Shown one piece after another: positions 22,901 through 28,900 of a DNA stretch of 64,000 bases (the stretch's first letter is position 1; the number at the start of each line of letters is the position of its first letter). The translations under genes were made by a program, and so were the position numbers. Under the pieces are notes generated by a model that worked only from the letters and a program-made list of their open reading frames with translations, ran no database searches and had not been told where the DNA came from. Origin of the DNA: Balneolaceae bacterium (GTDB lineage: Bacteria > Bacteroidota > Rhodothermia > Balneolales > Balneolaceae); contig CP051242.1 in the NCBI GenBank assembly GCA_017795005.1, forward strand, positions 1,550,001 to 1,614,000. Direction: 5' to 3'.

Positions 22901-25900
22901 CCCATTATAAACTCTTAAACGATCTTGATCTGGATATAGCACCCTATAATGAAGCAAAAGGATGGATCCCGATTTCTACATCTCTTCCGGAACCATTTTC
23001 CGGTCATTTTGATGGGGCAGGAAATACAATTGATGGGTTATTTATAAACAGTTCCGATTACTATTATTCAGGTTTATTCGGGATTGCCATAGATGCGTAT
23101 ATAACAAATCTGAATTTTGAAAATGTGAATCTCTCCAGTAATAGAGTGATTGGTGCACTTGGGTATATTTATGGATCGAACTCGAATGTGAGCAATATCC
23201 GTGTATCTGGTAATATTCATGGGGATTATGCCGGTGGAATTGCCGGACAATTATGGAATAGGGCGAAGATATCTGAAAGCCGGTTTACAGGTAATATAAC
23301 GGGCAGTAACGTTGGGGGGTTAGTCGGTTCTATTAGAGACGGCGCAAGTGTGGAAACAAGTTATTCCTTAGGCATATACACTGGTAGTAAGGAAGCAGGA
23401 GGAATAGTTGGATATGTTGAGCACGAATATGGAAGTGTTAAAAGTTCAATTAAAAACAGCTATTCTCTGGCTTCGGTAAGCGGGGAAAGAGGCTTTGGGG
23501 GGATAGCAAGTAACGACGCCCAATTAACGTTGAGCAATAGCTATCATTCAGGTGAGATAAGCGGTGCAAATTCCAACAGTTATTGGAATTCGGAGGGTAC
23601 GGTTTTTTCAGGTGTCACAAATTCTGCCATGAAAGACTCCCTAACTTTTGATGGAGCAGGCTTCGATTTCACCAACATCTGGGCAATCGTTACCGGTGAT
23701 TCGGTTAGTTATCCGTACCTGAAAAACAACCCGCAGAATCCAAAACCAGGTATTGCAAGAGCCAACACCGCCCCGGTAGCATTAACCCCGGCGATAGTGG
23801 GCTATCCAAAAATAGGGGCTACTATTGCTGCAACATATACCTTTGAAGATAGTGATGGCGATGCAAATGCAGGGGCTTCCTTCCAGTGGTATCGCAGGGT
23901 TAACGAAATAGTTAATTACTCGGTTGTTTCAACTGAAACAAAAATAGATGGTGCTACAGATTCGCTGTACACGGTTACTGAGAATGATAATCTGAATGAC
24001 CTTCGGGTTCGAATTGTACCATTTGATGGTTTTACGACAGGTGACACAGTATATAGTGGATATATAACAGGAAGTCCGTTTGACGGAGGTATAGGAGTGG
24101 AAGGAGATCCATTCCTCGTCTCAACCGCAGAACAGCTTAATTCCATGCGCGATGTAATGGATCCTGAAAATACAATCAGTATAAATCCGCATGTAAAACT
24201 AACTAACGACATTGATCTGACATCAGCAACAAGATCTGGTGGCGCTTTCTATAACGAAGGTGCCGGTTGGCAGCCTATCGGAGAGTATTTTGATTTTGGG
24301 TCTGGTGAAGGAACTACAACTAATTTTTCCGGGGTGTTTGACGGAAATGGACATACTATTAATGGGTTGTTTATTAATCGTTCGAATCAATCCTATGTTG
24401 GCTTCTTCGGATGGGTATTTGGTGAAGTTAAAAACCTGACACTTACAAATGTTGATATTACCGCAGGAAATGCTACGGGTGGACTCTCCGGCTACAATTC
24501 CAGTGCGACGTTTACTAATGTACATGTTACCGGAACGGTACGTAGTAATAGTGGTATGGCTGGTGGTATTACCGGATCACTTTGGAATAATGGAAGTATT
24601 CATAAGTCTTCCTTTAATGGAACTCTTACCGGTTCTTCTGTTGGGGGTATTTCAGGAGATCTGGAAAGTGAAGATGATGGAGAGAATACATTGATTGATC
24701 AGTCTTATGCTACAGGTACTTTTTCGGGGGGTACTGTGGGCGGAATTGTTGGCTCACTATCGGGAGGAGGAACATTATCAAACAGTTACTCAGCTGCAGA
24801 TATTACCGGAACTAACAATACAGGCGGTCTTGTAGGTACTGGAGACAGAGACTTAACAATAACAAATAGTGCTGCATTTGGAATCGTAAGTGGCACTAAT
24901 GCAGGTGGGATAAGTGGTTTGTCGGAGTCATTTTTTCCTCGCTTATTGGGATCCGGGATATTCTGGAATCAAACTACTACGGGGCAGTTCAGTGCGTACC
25001 CAACGCAGGATTTAACAGGAGCAACAGGACTTACAACCTCAGCCATGAAAGACTCCCTTACTTTTGCAAATGCAGGTTGGGACTTTACCAATATCTGGGC
25101 GATTGCCACAGGAGACTCCCTGAGTTATCCCTATCTGAAAAACAATGCACAAAACCCTAAACCGGGGATTCAAAAATATGTTCCTCCGTTTATTCTTGCA
25201 CAAAATGGAGTAACGGTAACCTGTTCCGAAGCAGAAGTTGGTGATATCGCTGAGGTCAACAACATATCTTACACCAAAAGAGATCGGGCAGGTCTTGATG
25301 CACTTCTTGCCGACCAAAGCAAATGGGCAGAGTTAGCCACTACTTGTACAAGCGGTATTACTGACATGTCTCATCTATTCGATGGACATATATCTTTTAA
25401 TGAAGATATTTCCAGTTGGGATGTGTCCAGTGTCACAGATATGACATCCATGTTCATGCCAACGACAAATCTGGGTGCAGATGTGAAATTTAATCAGGAT
25501 ATCGGAGCATGGGATGTATCTAATGTAACTTCCATGTATCAGATGTTTACAGGAGCGAACTCCTTCAATCAGGATATCGGTGATTGGGATGTAACATCAG
25601 TTACAAATATGCATGGAATGTTTAGTTATGCTTCTTCTTTCAATCAGGATATAAGCAGTTGGAATGTTAGTTCTGTTACCAACATGTCGGGTATGTTTAA
25701 TGAAGCAACTTCTTTTAACAATGGAGGGGGAGCATTGAATTGGGGAGATAAAACAGCAGCGGTTACAGATATGACCAATATGTTTAAATCTGCAAGTTCA
25801 TTTAATCAGGATATTGGCAATTGGAATGTAAGTGCCGTAACAAACATGAATGGTATGTTTTATAGCGCTGGGTCATTTAATCAACCCTTAAATGATTGGA

Positions 25901-28900
25901 ATGTTTCATCTGTTACTGATATGTCTTACATGTTTGGTTTAGCTTCATCATTCAATAAGAATATCAATAACTGGAATATGAGTTTAGTAACGGATATAAC
26001 AGAAATGTTTAATTACGCTACTTCCTTTAATCAGGATTTAAGTAATTGGGATTTTTCTTCTGTAACCAGTGCGACTTCCTTTTTAGATTATAGTGGAATT
26101 GATAGTGTCAACTACAGTGCTTTACTTGGGACACTGGGGTCGGTAGAAAAAGGATTAAACGCATTAGAAAACCAAACAGGAGAATTAGGAGTAAGAGGAC
26201 GGAACTACTTCTTTTCAACACTTCCAAGCCGGGTTAAGATCTATGATCTTCCATATAATATTGTGGGAGACACCCTAACTCTGGGTGAAGGAGGTAGCTT
26301 CGATTTAATTGCAGTTTCAGAAGGAAATGTAACAGATACCTTTATTTTTAATGCTACAGTTACCGATAATTCAAGTTCAGAGAGTACAGTACATCATACT
26401 GTAACTGATAATTTCAATATAAATTTTAAGGAAGAAGACAATCCAGGGCTTTCAGAGGAAGAACTTGACTATTTAGTTAACTTAATACCAGTCTATAATA
26501 CTGCCGAGCAAGAATGGAATCTGGATATTTCAGAGCTGCTGGAATATATCCCGAATGGGGGTACTTTCACATTTACCGCTTCTTTTAGTACTGTAGCAAA
26601 TATATCTGCTGAACTGCCAACGCTAAGCTTTAGCGTTATTCCAACGTTCAAGCTTGCCGAAAACGGAGTAACGGTTACATGTAAGGAAGCCAGTCCGAAT
26701 GACACGGGAGTAGTCAATGGCGTGACTTATAAAGCCCTTAGTGCTGACAGCCTGCGTACGCGAGCTAGAACGGGTGTAGACGTGACTAACGTATGCACGA
26801 GTTTGGTTACCACAATGTATGCCCTATTTGATGTAAATAATGGCCCTGACGGTCCTCAGCCTAATCCATTCAATCAGGATATTAGTAGCTGGGATGTATC
26901 TTCGGTAACTGATATGAGTTATATGTTCTATTATGCTAATACCTTCAATAAAAATATTAGTCACTGGGATGTTTCATCTGTGACGAGTATGCAAGGCATG
27001 TTCGATTATGCCGCAGCTTTTAACCAGGATATTGGTAACTGGAATGTGAGTTCGGTAACCGATATGAGCTATATGTTTAATAGAGCCGGTGTATTCAATC
27101 AGAATCTTGGTAAATGGGACATTTCAAAGGTATCTCATTTTAATCAATTTCTGGAGAATAGCGGTATAACCAGCACTAATTACGATTCGTTGTTAATTGG
27201 CTGGAGCGAACTGCCCAGTGTGCAGCCTAATCTGAGGTTGAGTGTTGGTGATGTACAATACTCCTCTGAAGCAAGTGAAGCCCGGGCGAAGCTAACAGGT
27301 GCTCCAAATAACTGGACCATTACCGATGGGGGGCTTGAAACACCAAAATTCATACTTGCCGAAAACGGAGTAACAGTAACGTGTAAAGAAGCCAGTACGA
27401 ATGATACGGGAATAGTTAATGGCATTACCTACAAAGCGCTGAGCGAAGACAGCCTTCGCGCGCGGGTGGCAGCCGATCAGGATGTAACTAATGTGTGTAC
27501 GAGTTTAGTAACTGATATGAGTCGTTTATTTTTTAAGGGTATAGATTCGGATCTTTTTGAACCGCTTCCAAATTCCTTTAATCAGGATATTAGTAGCTGG
27601 GATGTATCCTCTGTAACGTCTATGAAAGATATGTTTTGGCATGCCTCTTCCTTTAACCAGGGCATAGGAGACTGGGATGTAAGTGCAGTTACAACGATGG
27701 AAGGGATGTTTGAAGGCGCAAAAACTTTTAATCAGGATATTGGCAGCTGGGATGTAAGTGCAGTTACAACCATGGAAGATATGTTTCAGGGAGCATTTGC
27801 TTTTGATCAGGATATAAGTAACTGGGATGTATCTTCTGTTACAAATATGGCAGTAATGTTTTACTACGCTACTGCTTTCAATCAGGATATAGGAGATTGG
27901 GATGTGAGTTCGGTTACCCAAATGGGGATTATGTTTCAGGGAGCTTCTGCCTTTAATCAGAATCTTGGTAAATGGGACATTTCAAAGGTATCTCATTTTA
28001 ATCAATTTCTGGAGAATAGCGGTATAACCAGCACTAATTACGATTCGTTGTTAATTGGCTGGAGCGAACTGCCCAGTGTGCAGCCTAATCTGAGGTTGAG
28101 TGTTGGTGATGTACAATACTCCTCTGAAGCAAGTGAAGCCCGGGCGAAGCTAACAGGTGCTCCAAATAACTGGACCATTACCGATGGAGGACTTGATTTG
28201 AAAGTCTTTCCGATCGCCGAGAACGGGGTAACGGTTACCTGTAAGGAAGCTCAACCAAATGACATAGGATTGGTAGGGGACGTCATTTACAAAGCCTTGA
28301 GTGAAGACAGCTTACGTACCCGAGTCGCTTCAAATCAGGATGTTACCAATGTATGTACCAGTTTAGTGACTAATATGAGTAGTTTATTCTTGGATAAAAC
28401 AGAATTTAATCAGGACATAGGAAACTGGGATGTGAGCTCAGTAACTAATATGAATGCTATGTTTCTAGATGCTTCAGCGTTTAATCAGGATATAGGGAAC
28501 TGGGATGTTAGTTCAGTAACTAATATGAATCTTATGTTTAGTGGAGCTGTCTTGTTTAATCAGGATATAAGTAGCTGGAACGTAAGTTCAGTAACAACAA
28601 TGAGAAGTATGTTCCAAAGAGCTGAAAAGTTCAATACATCTATAGCCGCTTGGGAGCCTGTTAAGGTTACAACAGCAGTGGGGATGTTTGAACAAGCAAC
28701 ATCATTCAATCAAAATATAAGCGATGTATGTTTTCCTCTAGTTGATGCAGAAACAGACGGAAGAGAAATTTTTGCCGGCGGACCGTTGGCAAGCTCTTCA
28801 TTTACTTCCTGGCCAAACTGGGGTACTTGTACCGAACCAAAAGCTGTAACATCTACCCTTTCGGTGCTTGATGGAGACGGTAATACTGCGTGTCCAGATG

